From positions 1,550,001-1,614,000 of the forward strand of contig JARKIF010000012.1 of NCBI GenBank assembly GCA_029378245.1: DNA of 64,000 nt. The letters are read 5' to 3'. Below, in pieces: positions 22,617 to 33,082 of the stretch. Both the position numbers and the translations under genes were made by a program. Origin of the DNA: Roridomyces roridus (taxonomy: Eukaryota > Basidiomycota > Agaricomycetes > Agaricales > Mycenaceae). Below the pieces are notes generated by a model. The model did no database searches. It was not told where the DNA came from and saw only the letters and a list, made by a program, of their open reading frames with translations. Positions within the stretch are counted from its first letter, which is position 1, and each line of letters begins with the position of its first letter.

Positions 22617-23758
22617 ATGAACTCGGGCAACGACAATTTCGCGCACATCAGCCCGTATGCGATGTGGTCCAGCCCCAACTCGAGCCGACAAACCAGCTCC
22701 AATAACCCCAATCCATCCGTCCACGGCGCCCTGCCCTTCGCCGCCGACCCCACCCGCTCCAACAATCTACACTTTCACTTCACGGCATTCAACCCGACCA
22801 TCCTCAACTGCACCGTCGTCGGTAAGAACACGGTACCGTATTACAAGATCGTGACCGATGACTCGATGCGGGGATACACGGTTGTGAAGAACTTGGAGGA
22901 CAAGACCATTGCGCTGGTCGAGTGGAAGCAGCACCCGTTGGTTGAAATTCGGAAAATTGTTCCGAAGCAACGTGTGGGAGAGTAGTTGGTTGTTTCCAAC
23001 GACCTGAGGCTTGCGGATGGCGCTCAGTCGTAGGCATCAGAGAGAGAAAGCAGTCAGCATGGAATGATGAGAAAAGGATAAGGAATGTGACGCACAAAAA
23101 TGGGAGGAGGCCGAGGTCACCGCACGCCCTGCTGGCAACCCCGGCTTCCCGACGCAACATGGGTTCCCGCGCGCGACTGGGCGGGTGGGCATATCTCCAA
23201 ACCCATGTTGGTCACTGGAACAAATGCATGATTAGTGGACAATGTGCAGTTAGTCATAAGCAGTCAAAAGGGAGGGAGGGTGGGGAAAAGAAGGCCACCG
23301 AGGGCTACGACATCCAAGAGGAGAGCTGTGAGGTGGCAGGAAGCAAGAGGCAACGTCACGTTGGTGTCATCGCTGATCCGCAAACGCGCTTTTACGGCAC
23401 CCTCGTGCCTCGGACACCGTAAAGCTTCGATATGTGCATATCGGCGTCAGGCGGTAAATACTAAGAAATCCTAGCCATCGCAGAATGACTGGCTCTGAGC
23501 AGGATTACGTCTGGGCTCCCCGGAAGAACGCCATCTGCGTAAGTGACTCTCTGCATCACCGACTGATGTGATGTTTGATGATGTTCAGCGCAGTTGTATC
23601 CAGCCGACACTCTGACTCCGGAGTTGTTGGCACAAATCTTGCTCGCCCCAGATGGCACGGTTTCCCTGGAAATCACGCAGGCTGCCGTCTCGGCAGGCCT
23701 TGTGGAGCGCTGTGTGCTGGCGACTTTGCTGCTGCAATGTGGGAGGAAGATTGATTAG
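22617..23758 (+). pseudogene. DUF6593-like protein, copy 2, premature stop plus insertion
   Basis: The open first exon reads MNSGNDNFAHISPYAMWSS to IRKIVPKQRVGE without the frameshifts of copy 1. It then meets TAG (22,983-22,985), where copy 1 has a Trp codon. About 420 bp of unrelated sequence follows at the place of the first intron donor. The distal exons are intact: DYVWAPRKNAIC, then after a 55-bp intron a LYPADTLTPELLAQILLAPD-like stretch, then LATLLLQCGRKID and TAG. The two copies therefore carry different lesions. A 122-residue truncated protein could still be made. Confidence 0.7.
23012..23433. mobile_element. about 420-bp insertion at an intron donor of DUF6593 copy 2
   Basis: Copy 1 goes from CTGAG into gtatgt directly; copy 2 goes from CTGAG into this block and rejoins at TATGTGCATATCGGCG. 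The donor is destroyed. The ends (AGGCTTGCGG and TAAAGCTTCG) show no convincing inverted repeat or target duplication, so the mechanism is open. Confidence 0.55.
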
Positions 23759-23829
23759 GACAGCCGGGAACTGGCTATAGTAGATATTCGCCGAGACTAG
23801 TTACAGTAATCATGAATTTAATCTCCACA

Positions 23830-24966
23830 TCACATTTGAATCGGAACAGTAATTCTACTCGGCATCTGTGTCGCCTTCAACCTATCTAAACGTCCATTCA
23901 ACTCCCCATCGTCCAAAAAGCTGCCCCACATCGCTGCCTCCATCAAATAATTGATCTGCCAGCAGTGGTGGCTCGCATGCGCCGTGAGCCACGAAATTTC
24001 CCTAACCAACCCGCGCGCATACGTCTCCGCCAACGCGCACCCCAACCTCTCACAAAACTCCTTCTCCCATACGGCATCCACGATCCCGGCGCGGGCATAC
24101 GCAAGCGGATCCATCATAACGAGCCCCAAACCTCGGTGAGATGCTCCCGATCGGGACTCGAAGCCAAAAACTCCTCCAGATTGTCGCACAGGCTCCGCCC
24201 CATCACACGCCGTCTCAAGCGGCCGACTGAAGCCAGTGGTACCCAACCTCTCATCGAACGCCTCGTCGAAATCCGCCTCCCGTTGACCCTGCGCGCGTCT
24301 TGAGTCACGCATCGCCTCGACCATCTTGGCATAACCCAAAACACAACGACGCAGGAAAAAGTGGCGAGCGTTGAGCATATGCCAAGTCAACTGCGAGGGC
24401 GCGTGAGTCCTGCAACGCAGCGTGCAAGAGCGTCTCAAAGAAGGGGAAGGCACGTGCGTAGCCTTGCCGAGATAAAACGCGGTGCTCACGATGTAATTGC
24501 TGAACAGCGTGTGCGGATCGTTCCCACCGATGAGCAGTGCTGCCCACCCCGCACCAAAGACGATGTTGCCGGTGAGTAGCGGTTCGGGCCAGTCGTCCAG
24601 ACCGAGATGCTCGATGACGGTATCGGCGCGTCGCAAGCCGTGGCCCTTGGCAGGGAGAACGCGGCCTGAAGCTAGCTGTGTCGCACGCCAGGCTTCCAAA
24701 GCCGGAGACAGACGAAGACGGACGAATGTGTGGCGACGCTTTTTATCCCCCAGGAGAACGGAGAAGACCTCAGAGATCGTCTCTGTCGCCTAGTTCACCA
24801 GCCGTTCGAACGCGACCAAGTCTCCGTCACCGATGATCTCGCCCGCCTCGATGTTCCCGTCGTGTCGGGGCGCGTTCACGCTGGGGGCCTTGTTCCAGAA
24901 ATATGGAGTGATCGAGTAGGTCGCAGGGTAAGGGCATGTATCGTTGGGCGAGTTCCATTGGAGTAT
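23830..24966 (-). pseudogene. decayed gene of unknown family
   Basis: A coherent protein can be read across lesions: SPNDTCPYPATYSITPYFWN, GEIIGDGDLVAFERLVN, a TAG stop (near 24,791), ISEVFSVLLGDKKRRHTF, LLTGNIVFGAGWAALLIGGN, then a frame change near 24,460 (YARAFPFFETLLHAALQDSR), another back to MLNARHFFLRRCVLGYAKM, EKEFCERLGCALAETYARGL and WGSFLDDGELNGRLDR. The last residues differ from the 17.1-kb fragment by a one-base loss. No signal peptide, membrane helix or metal motif stands out, and I do not recognise the family. Confidence 0.55.
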
Positions 24967-26415
24967 GTTAGACGAGGTTTGCGGTAGCCGATATATATAT
25001 TGCTTTTACCTGCGTCCGCGATCCTGCGAATTGTCGCTACTATCGATTAATTTAGCCGGGGCCCGAGTGCTTGGGAGGTTGGTAACTTTGATGCGACCGG
25101 AAGTTGACCGGAAATTGCGGGTCGCATAAATTCGAAGATCTAGAACTATTCAGAGCAGAGGCACCGATTGGCGATTCCTGAACCCGCGTTTCGAAAGTCT
25201 AGAAGTACTCGTTCGGATTCTCGGACGATAAACAAAGAAACGCACAGAGTATTTCTTTTTTCCACCGTGTATAGCTTGGCCTTGCGGGATGCTCTAAGGA
25301 GTGTTCACAGTGATAGCCCAGGTATTCTCCCAGAAGACTCACAGCAAATCGTTTCCCTGCTTGTCACGCTTTAACCAACGGCAGGAAGTCATCTCGCCCG
25401 CACCATTTCCGTGGATTTACAGCCCAGCAAGCGCGGTCACACCCAGGGAAACGAAGAGAGTGAGGAAAGCTATCACATAGATGTTTGAGGATGCTGGTGC
25501 GACCGAGCTGGAGACTTTGAGGTGGTGAGTCGACCGCGGTGTGGCGCAAGTGATGGCTGGCTTTCGGTATTGGGAGATGCAGCGGAGGCAGTGGGGCTGT
25601 CGTCTGAGGATCCGGATGCTGGAAGTTTGCGGATGTGCAGCGTAGATGCAGAATTGTATGGGACGCGCTGGAAGGGAGGAGACAAGGGAATGATGGTATT
25701 GCAGCCGGGCACATCAGCTGACTCATTGGCTTGGATCATCGACTTGGATCAAGCCGATATGGAAAGAGTCGCTGACTTTCAATACCACTGGCATTGCCCT
25801 CCGGGCGGACCTGGATCCTCCGGATATTGCTGGGAGTCCATCTAGTCCTGGGCCTCCGCCGAGAAGCCTGACTCCAGCCCCACTGCCGACTTGCCCGAAT
25901 GCCGACTTGCCGCCGACAACGACTATCACACAAAGGTGGGTAGGTAGGTACCAGTAGGTAATTTGCAAACATCAATGGAACGGTGCTGCGCTAACCCCGA
26001 GTTTGCTCATGAGCCGAAGCCCGCCGGTGTGCATGCCCGGGTTAGGGCGCCGTAGACTCTAGAGGTGGCGATCCCGGTTTGCTACCTGTCGCTCTTCAGA
26101 TTTTATCAGTTCAAGTTGGTCCAAGCATGAAGTTCCAATATCCAAAAGCTTTATCAACATCTTCTTGCCTTTGTTCCGAGTGTTCCCGGGGCCCCGCCCG
26201 GTGCCGACATCTTGAGTTGCTGCGGTTCCTTGAAATTTCAATTCGCTCGCGACAGCGCTAGGGATGGTAACCTCCGATGGATCCCAATACAATAACATAT
26301 CAGTTTCAGGCCGCTGCGGAGAGCAGATGAAACTCTCTCACCCGGCCGTCATATCCCGCCGTGTGACGGCCCGTGTCATTGGCGTCACGGTCAGGGTAGA
26401 CCGAATCAAGCACCG
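24967..26415. other. gene-poor stretch
   Basis: No complete gene. On the minus strand at about 25,410-25,485 there is a membrane-helix-like end (SNIYVIAFLTLFVSLGVTAL, then stop), with Ser/Pro-rich frames upstream to 25,740. It could be the 3' exon of a small membrane-anchored protein, but no frame links them cleanly. Confidence 0.35.
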
Positions 26416-26424
26416 TATATAAAA
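26416..26424 (+). promoter_or_regulatory. TATA box of Zn2Cys6 gene
   Basis: TATATAAAA ends 32 bp before the chosen ATG at 26,457. This supports that start over any upstream codon. Confidence 0.55.
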
Positions 26425-26456
26425 GATCTGTGAACATACTAAGGATTCACGATACC

Positions 26457-27323
26457 ATGCTCCCACTGCCAACTGCGCCGGCTGCCTCCGATTCGAGTCA
26501 ACCCAGGAGTCCTAGAGAATCCAGCTTGAGCTTGAAGCGCAAAAGAACTTTTGAGGCTTGTAGGAATTGTAGGAAGCGGAGAATTCGGGTGCGTCCACTC
26601 TTTTTGTTTATGGTAGCCCCCCGATTCATGACGCAACTCAGTGCGAAACGGAGGAGGAAGCTCCAGATGCGCCGTGTACTCGATGTAAGACGAAGAATCT
26701 CCGCTGCGAGTACCCGAGTCATCGTCCGGCGGAGGATTCAGCCGACTGGGATCGTGGGCAGCCACACGCGTCTGGGTCGTCTGAGAGAATCGATCCGAGC
26801 ATCGACCACACGCTGAGCTCGGCAGCATCACCCGTTGCGCCTTTTCAACAACCCGTATCACTTCACCTGCGCAACCGAAACAGAGACGCACATCCACGAC
26901 AGGAGTATTTCCAAATGAACAACCGCCATCCATACCGACGACCGCGTCCGGGCTCGACGTTGTATGACGAGCAAGCTGTGCAGGCTCGCCAGTATCTGGA
27001 TCGCAGGAGCCGTATCTCAGCGCCGGCGCAAGAGATTCCAGCGCCTCCGTACTCGGAGAGTAGGACGGAGGACGGGTTGTGGGAGCAATTTCTATCGTGG
27101 TGAGTATACTTTACCCGAGACTTGAGAAATACTCAATTGGTGACACAGGTCAAACGACACTGGATCGACGTTTTCCGGTCCCGGCGGGAGTGGGTACAGT
27201 CAGTGCGTCCCGGTCCAAATGCATCCCACCTTCAGTCGTTTGATATTTCCAAGGTCGAACAGCAGCCATGCTGGGAACGACCGCAATAAGGATTGGGAGC
27301 AGCCCGGGTATCCCTTCGGGTGA
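26457..27323 (+). CDS. short Zn2Cys6 transcription factor
   Basis: There are three exons (26,457-26,588; 26,642-27,099; 27,149-27,323), giving 254 residues. Joining exons 1 and 2 makes a canonical zinc cluster: CRNCRKRRIRCETE, then PCTRCKTKNLRCEY, spacing C-x2-C-x6-C-x10-C-x2-C-x6-C at residues 36-68, with the first intron falling inside it. Basic residues flank it. The rest is Pro/Ser/Arg-rich without a visible fungal transcription-factor middle region, so the protein has only a DNA-binding part and a disordered tail. Family members bind CGG-type DNA half-sites in the nucleus. The short length could mean a regulator needing a partner, or a truncated gene. Target genes are unknown. Confidence 0.75.
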
Positions 27324-28065
27324 CTCATTTCTCGCGTCAAGGAATGTCACGTCGGGGACGAGGACCTTGCCGGGCGTATGAGCTGCGGCGGTGAGAGAGA
27401 GAAGAAACAACCTTGTGCGTATGCATCCTTGTCGATATGCCTGGAGGGGGGAAACGCATATATCGACACGCGGAGGGATAGGCTGCTCAACATTTCAAGT
27501 ACACTCTATTGCTTTTGAAGAACGGGGCGCCATATATCACTGAGTACATGTCCGACGACTTTTCACGCACAGCCGAATCGAAAGTTATCTGCGCAAATCA
27601 AACCGGTACCGCTGAGAGTCTCCGAATGAGGGGTTCGAGTACAGAGGACCTGTACTTGACAGTATACGAAAACAAGTAGCTTCTACGATACTAAACCTCA
27701 ATTGGGACCTTGGGCCTGGTCCTAAAAAATGCGCGCCCACGACCATTCAAGGCCGTACCCCGAGTCAAACGAGTGTACGCCGGGTTCCCGGGAAAATCAC
27801 AGCAGAAGCAACACCTAAACGTCGGGTAGTGACTCAGGACTTGTACCAGCAACAAAGGGAACAAGAAAGGCCCGGAGCCGTTCTCTACGGAAGAAATGCC
27901 GCATAAGATCTATCCCGGACTTGATTATCTTGCCCAATCAGCATTCCTATCACAATCGCGAGTCCAGACCCCGGAACCGGATCAATCATCCCGGGAACCA
28001 TGTGAAATTGGCCCACTTTTTTTTTCTTGCTCCCTCCTCCGCCTCCTCGCCGCTCTCTCTACCCC
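27324..28065. other. intergenic, no gene seen
   Basis: No supported frame. A pyrimidine-rich run (28,013-28,060) precedes the next start codon, as in many basidiomycete promoters. Confidence 0.45.
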
Positions 28066-28343
28066 ATGGCCGTGACAGTACACGCTCTCCTCCCCTACAT
28101 CAACTTCCTCGTCGCCTCCTCCGCCCTCGCCTTCCAGATAACCGTCCTCTACCCATCCCACCAGGTGCTCAAGCAGGAGCAGGCGGCGCTGCTGAGGACG
28201 TACCACGAGCTCAAGATACAGCGGTTCGCGGAGCTTGAGAGGAGGATGGATGGACTAGAGAGGAGGATGCAGGTGCGTCCGTTGGGCAGGGAATCCTTTC
28301 TCCCGACTGACCTGATGCTTTATGCAAGACCGGGGCGCGTTGA
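28066..28343 (+). CDS. small protein: membrane helix plus coiled coil
   Basis: Exon 1 (28,066-28,272) encodes MAVTVHALLPYINFLVASSA, one hydrophobic stretch (residues 8-30), then a charged helical part (LKQEQAALLRTYHELKIQRF, AELERRMDGLERRM) with heptad-like spacing. A donor gtgcgt follows. The likely acceptor at 28,328 gives only four more codons before TGA, for 73 residues in total. This splice is the weak point; another acceptor would change the tail. It looks like a single-pass membrane protein with a short coiled coil. I do not recognise a named family. Confidence 0.5.
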
Positions 28344-28925
28344 CGATGGTGAAAAGGTTACACCAGACGGGTGCGGACTGCACTGTACATGTAGAAGCCC
28401 GGATAGAGCACCCAGGATCTCGCACTCGCACTCTATGTAGACCCACACACTCGCATATCATTACCAGCCGAAGTCGCTCCCTCCATATCCCCCGCCGACG
28501 ACAGTCTTCGTCCATGTCTGCGTGCATCGTGTTCTGGAGCGCCCGCAAATAGGTTCAGGAGAGCTAAGACACTGACGACAAAGATACAATTCTCCGTCAA
28601 CATCTACAACAATTACACGAACGAATGTATTGCTCTGTTCAGTCATTATTTCGACAGGATGTTAGCCTTGAAAAACCTGGTTTGGAACACATAGCAAGAA
28701 TTTCAGCCACCACGCCGTCGGGCTCTACTCGTCGGGCTCTATTTATCGCGCAGTCGCCGCATTGGGCAACTTGAATACCAGCCGACAGAGAAGGGCTCGT
28801 CTATGAAACGATTGCGGTCCAGATACATATTGGGCGGACGTCCACGAAGCATTGACCTGATTATCCGAGATCCTCGGCCAGCGGTGGAATCGATAATAAT
28901 TTAGAGCACTGGTACATTCAATTTG
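28344..28925. other. intergenic, no gene seen
   Basis: 3' flank between the small plus-strand gene and the convergent DUF6534 gene. Nothing recognised. Confidence 0.45.
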
Positions 28926-30468
28926 TTACTTCTCGACTGACATGGCGATATGACTATCCTGTGAACCCGACTGTGGCACCCATGGACCAGGTTCAGAACC
29001 GCACATGTACAAGTCTTGACCAAGGGGAACGTACCGTGATATCCTTCATCTCGATGATCTCGCTCAACTCCCTATCCGAGAAAATCTCCCGAGTAATGGT
29101 GACGACTGGAGGTCGACTGTTGGTGGTCATAGTCACTCCATCCCCAGCACCAGTAATCTCCCCATCGCGGAAGGTGAGACTCTGATGCGTCGCGGTGTCC
29201 GTATATCCACGACCGCCGACGATGACGAACCGCGAGTTGAGGACAGCCAGCATAGTGTTGGCGTACAATTTTGGCAAGAGAACGCCGACAGTGAAGAAGT
29301 AGGGTCTGTCCGGGAAGGTGAAGAATAAGGCAAGATTGATGAGCGCTATTGCAGCTATGAATGGACGAGGCTGTGAGCTCCCCGGCAGTGAATACATGGA
29401 ACGGGTACTGACCCGTGATGGATCCTGTTTCAATTGTAAGTCGAATCAACCTTACCACCAGGGCGTGTGTGCGGCGGAAGCCTGTGTCGTATTTCAGGAG
29501 CTGTTCGCCGCGGTGAGAAAGGAAGGCATGCATGGAGTCCCGAACACTCACGTAGTATGTGAACGATAAGGCGATGATGAAGTCGGTGAGCGCTGCGCCG
29601 CCGAGCCATATCTGAGACGAGTTTGAACTGAGAGTAGAGAGCAAATTATGCATGAGCGTACTGCGGAAGCTACGGAATTCTCCTTCGTATGTGGGGGCGG
29701 TACGACGCCGACTGAGATGAGTGAAAACCAGTCAGATTGAGTATTCTTAGTAGTCCAAACCTGTGTGTTGGTAACTGCCGATTATCATTGCGCTGATGCT
29801 GCTAGTGAGGGACATCTGCATTTATCAGACACGGCACCTTTTGCAAAGCAAGACCTACGACGACAATCAAACCCGGGATCCAATAGGACTTTGATAGCGA
29901 GAAGATGCGATACGCGTAGAACGATTGGCCGATGAATGCCACTAGAAGAAATGTTAAAAACGGAATTCAAGCGAAATCGCGAGTACCAACCGATTCCGCT
30001 CATCACAGGAATTGTAAGCCAATCCCAGTGGACGCCTCTCAACGTGGCGGTGTCTCCAAAACCCGTTGCAAAATTTTTGAATGCATCCCGTGTCAAGAGT
30101 ACCGTCTGAACGACTTCAAGCATATAGGCGGAGTATACGAGAACTTTGATAGCGGTACGATCTTCTGGGAAAGCGCGGTAATAAAGATCTGCGACGCCGA
30201 CAGACAGACGAGTTTAGGCGGGTTCAAAGATTAAGACCAATGGCTCACAGAGTTGGATGGTGAGAGTGCCGAAGAGACCCCAGTGAAGCATATAGCCAAT
30301 TATCTGGTGCATAAGAGACGATAATGAAAGCCCGTGTGGGACGTCCGACTCACCACCGGTCCCGCCCTGATGAGGTCTTCAATAGGGTGGATGAAATTGG
30401 AAAGATACTGACAATTGAGCGAGTGGCATTTCCGATGACACGCTGGCGTTGGCTTCAATGAGTATCAT
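28926..30468 (-). CDS. DUF6534 seven-helix membrane protein
   Basis: Reading from the right: start MILIEANASVSSEMPLAQL, then IGYMLHWGLFGTLTIQL, YYRAFPEDRTAIKVLVY, MLEVVQTVLLTRDAFKN, FATGFGDTATLRGVHWDW, LTIPVMSGI, SFYAYRIFSLSKSYWIPGL, IWLGGAALTDFIIALSFTYY, a TGFRRTHALVVRLIRLTIET loop, IAALINLALFFTFPDRPYFF, LPKLYANTMLAVLNSRF, and a tail with VVTITREIFSD and HIAMSVEK before TAA at 28,926. All exons are open and joined by short introns; only the first junction (near 30,415) is unclear. This is the usual DUF6534 order and size. Function is unknown; the topology is receptor-like. It is the only complete-looking DUF6534 gene in the window. Confidence 0.85.
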
Positions 30469-30960
30469 GGGGTGAAAGGGGGGAAACGCAGCAGATCGAT
30501 ACAGCTACTTATACTGGGATTGAGCCAAGAATGAACGCCGAGCAAAATCATGATGGTGATTCCCTACACAGAACTCGAGAGAAGTCCATGAAGATCTACG
30601 GCGGTTCGCAGGCGTTCGGTATCCGCTGGCCAATCTTGGATTCTTGGTGCAGAAGGCCGAGAGCCTCAACACAAAAGAGAGCTGCCGTTTACGGGAGACC
30701 GTTGAGAGAAACAGTTTGCATCCCAGGAAAGACCTGCGCGGTTAGCAAAGCAGTTGGGACACGGGACTCCGTAGGCAGTGCAAAGCACGGATCGTAATTG
30801 CCGGGAGAAGATCTGAAAACGCGGGAGAACACAGGCCAAAGAAAGCCGATCCGCGCGGAGCCACCAGGACAGTGGACGGGAGTCAGACGGGAGAGAATGA
30901 CGTCAAGAGAATGAAGTGGACAAAGGAGAAACAGGTCTTGTTCTTCGCATTCGTCTGGGT
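30469..30960. other. intergenic, no gene seen
   Basis: Upstream flank of the DUF6534 gene. It ends at a transposon-like terminal repeat near 30,966. Confidence 0.4.
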
Positions 30961-30965
30961 CCATC

Positions 30966-33040
30966 CATCAGGAAAAACCTCCTTTGGTAATTTAGCCGAA
31001 ATTGCCCAAGTTCCGGGTAATTAGCCGTGATTGGCAGATTTACCTGAATTACCGCCTGCTCACCAGACAAGTTGTCAGTTTCTTGTACAATTTACTCCTT
31101 ACCTTGAGTATCTCTTCATTGGTTGAGTATCCAACCACCAAGGCATTCTTCAACCACCTCTCTTTGCACAATCATTTCTTCATGAGTGACAAATGTGCCA
31201 TTGTATGAGGCAGGACCGGCGGTTGACCGGCGGGATGCAGATTCACAGGGCCGGCAGCACTACAGACAGTAACAGAGGAAGTGCGAGGCTGAGCGGGGTA
31301 GGGTGATCTTGGGCCAAAAATCTGCCAAGTCCATTGCCGATGTTAACGTAACTGTGATGCAATGATACGGATCCTCGGCCCACTCACATATTCTTGATCA
31401 ATACATAAACGATTGACACACGCGTCAACTGCTCACAACATCTCTTTCTTTCTCCCTCCCACCATCTTCCTCATCACTACATACCCCGCCTCCTCTGGCT
31501 CGACCTCTCCCGAATCCCTGCTGACTGGCACTACTCTTTGACTCCTCTCCTTGCGCCTGCATGGGGCAAGTCCCTCCGGTGTTCTCCTCGTATGGCTCTT
31601 ACTCAAGTTAGCTTGTTATATCTAGTGGGTGTGTCCACTTGTTCCACACCGATGCTTCCTACTTATTGCCCAGTCCGCTACCTAGGATGACTTACACTGC
31701 CGTCGCCGCGCTGCGCCTCTTCTTGCCAGCTCATTGACATCAATCAGGATTCCCATCGCTTAGCAGCGCCATGCGACTACATCTCGCCTGCGGCCGCTGG
31801 CTGTCATCTGCAGTAATACACGCGGAGCTGTCAAACGGCTGATCGGCAGGGATCGGCGTTGGATGATGGCGGACAACAACGTCGGCCGCCGAGTGTCACA
31901 CCAATTTCCACTGGAATCCACTGGCTCATGATGGACTGTGGTGGGTTTTGGGTGGGCTGGTGGTGCGTGGGCTTTTATTTTTTCGAGATATTTCTACGGC
32001 CATCTTGAGTTCATGATGTTCAACTTGAACAGCTTTGAGTTGCAGTATGACATCGGCACGTTGAACCAACGTCGGCATCCACTGGATTCCACTGGATTCC
32101 AGTGAATCATTCTTTGTTCCTCAGCAATTTGTTGACTGTATCTAATTCCTACAACCAAAGAAATACTTCACTCAATGGAATCCCCTGGAAGCCGTCGGAA
32201 ACCAACAAGAAGGAACGGGTTACATCACCTTGAACCCTTCATTCACGCAGATGGATCAGCCAGGGGTTGTAAATCATGAGAAGCAACGATGAACCGAATA
32301 AGTTCTCGAAACATTGAGCGAGTCTTTGCTACCTCCCACTGGAACCCAGTGGGGAGGCCGTCTCGTCAACTTGAGTGGGTGATCTGATGAATGCCAACGG
32401 CGATCACCAACATTCATCAGATTCGCTGGGAAACAATGACAACCAACGGCCGCCGGTGTCCATCGGTAGCCACCGGTGGCCGCCAGCGACTTTGCTAGCG
32501 GCGGGTATATTACTCGTCATCTGACCCTTGGGTACGTTGTCCCACTCCGCTGCCAACTCCGTGTACTAACACATGACACTCCCAGCGCTCTTTCCATCGG
32601 CCATCCACGGAACGAACCTACACGCACCATCATCTCTGTCCAGGTATGTTCTTCATATGCTTCATATATCATGCCATTCCTGAGCCTTCTCTCCATCCAG
32701 ATGTTCTTGATGTACTTGCCCTCATTCAAAGGATGTGTATTAATGGGAGCTATGTAATGTAGTTTATGGTCCATGTTGTAGACATTTACACATTGAATAC
32801 ATCCACTTTGTGCCTTTCCTTTTGTCACCAGAATGAGCCCACAAGCCGGAATGAGCAGCAGGAATGGTGCCATTCCTGCTGCTAAATGACTGATAATCTG
32901 CGGTAATTTGCGGTAATCCCGGCTGAGGTTAACCCTCTACCTTACATTTTGGGTAATGTTGGTATTTCAGGGAATTTGGCCGAATTACCCTTGATTACCG
33001 GAAATTTAGGGTAAAATCCCAAAGGAGGCTTTCCCTGATG
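30966..33040. mobile_element. possible DNA element with CATCAGGRAAARCCTCCTTTGG ends
   Basis: The left end CATCAGGAAAAACCTCCTTT and the reverse complement of the right end (AAAGGAGGCTTTCCCTGATG) agree at 18 of 20 positions. Both are followed by GGTAATT/CCGAAATT-type words. No convincing target duplication was found. The right end lies in the loop of the long palindrome described next, so the two structures overlap and do not nest simply. Confidence 0.45.
31936..32514 (+). repeat. long palindrome, left arm (579 bp)
   Basis: It runs from CTGTGGTGGGTTTTGGGTGG to GCGGGTATATTACT and is nearly identical, in reverse complement, to 33,083-34,171 once a 502-bp MITE is removed from the latter. Loop length is about 570 bp. 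No coding sequence was recognised in the arm. Confidence 0.85.
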
Positions 33041-33082
33041 TCGAAAGGAAAGCAGAGAGTGGAGAGAATGTTGAGAGAATGG

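Larger units (their letters stand above)
22545..23945 (-). repeat. outer inverted repeat, right arm
   Basis: Reverse-complement partner of 17,062-18,050, about 1.4 kb because it carries an extra block at 23,012-23,433. Both arms share the DUF6593-like gene, its 3' flank (GACAGCCGGGAACTGGCTAT) and the end of a convergent unknown gene. Confidence 0.85.

Noticed and set aside
17062..24966. A secondary-metabolite gene cluster around the MpaB-like oxygenase
   Set aside because: There is no polyketide synthase, NRPS, terpene cyclase or P450 in the window, and the neighbours are decayed unknown genes in duplicated arms.
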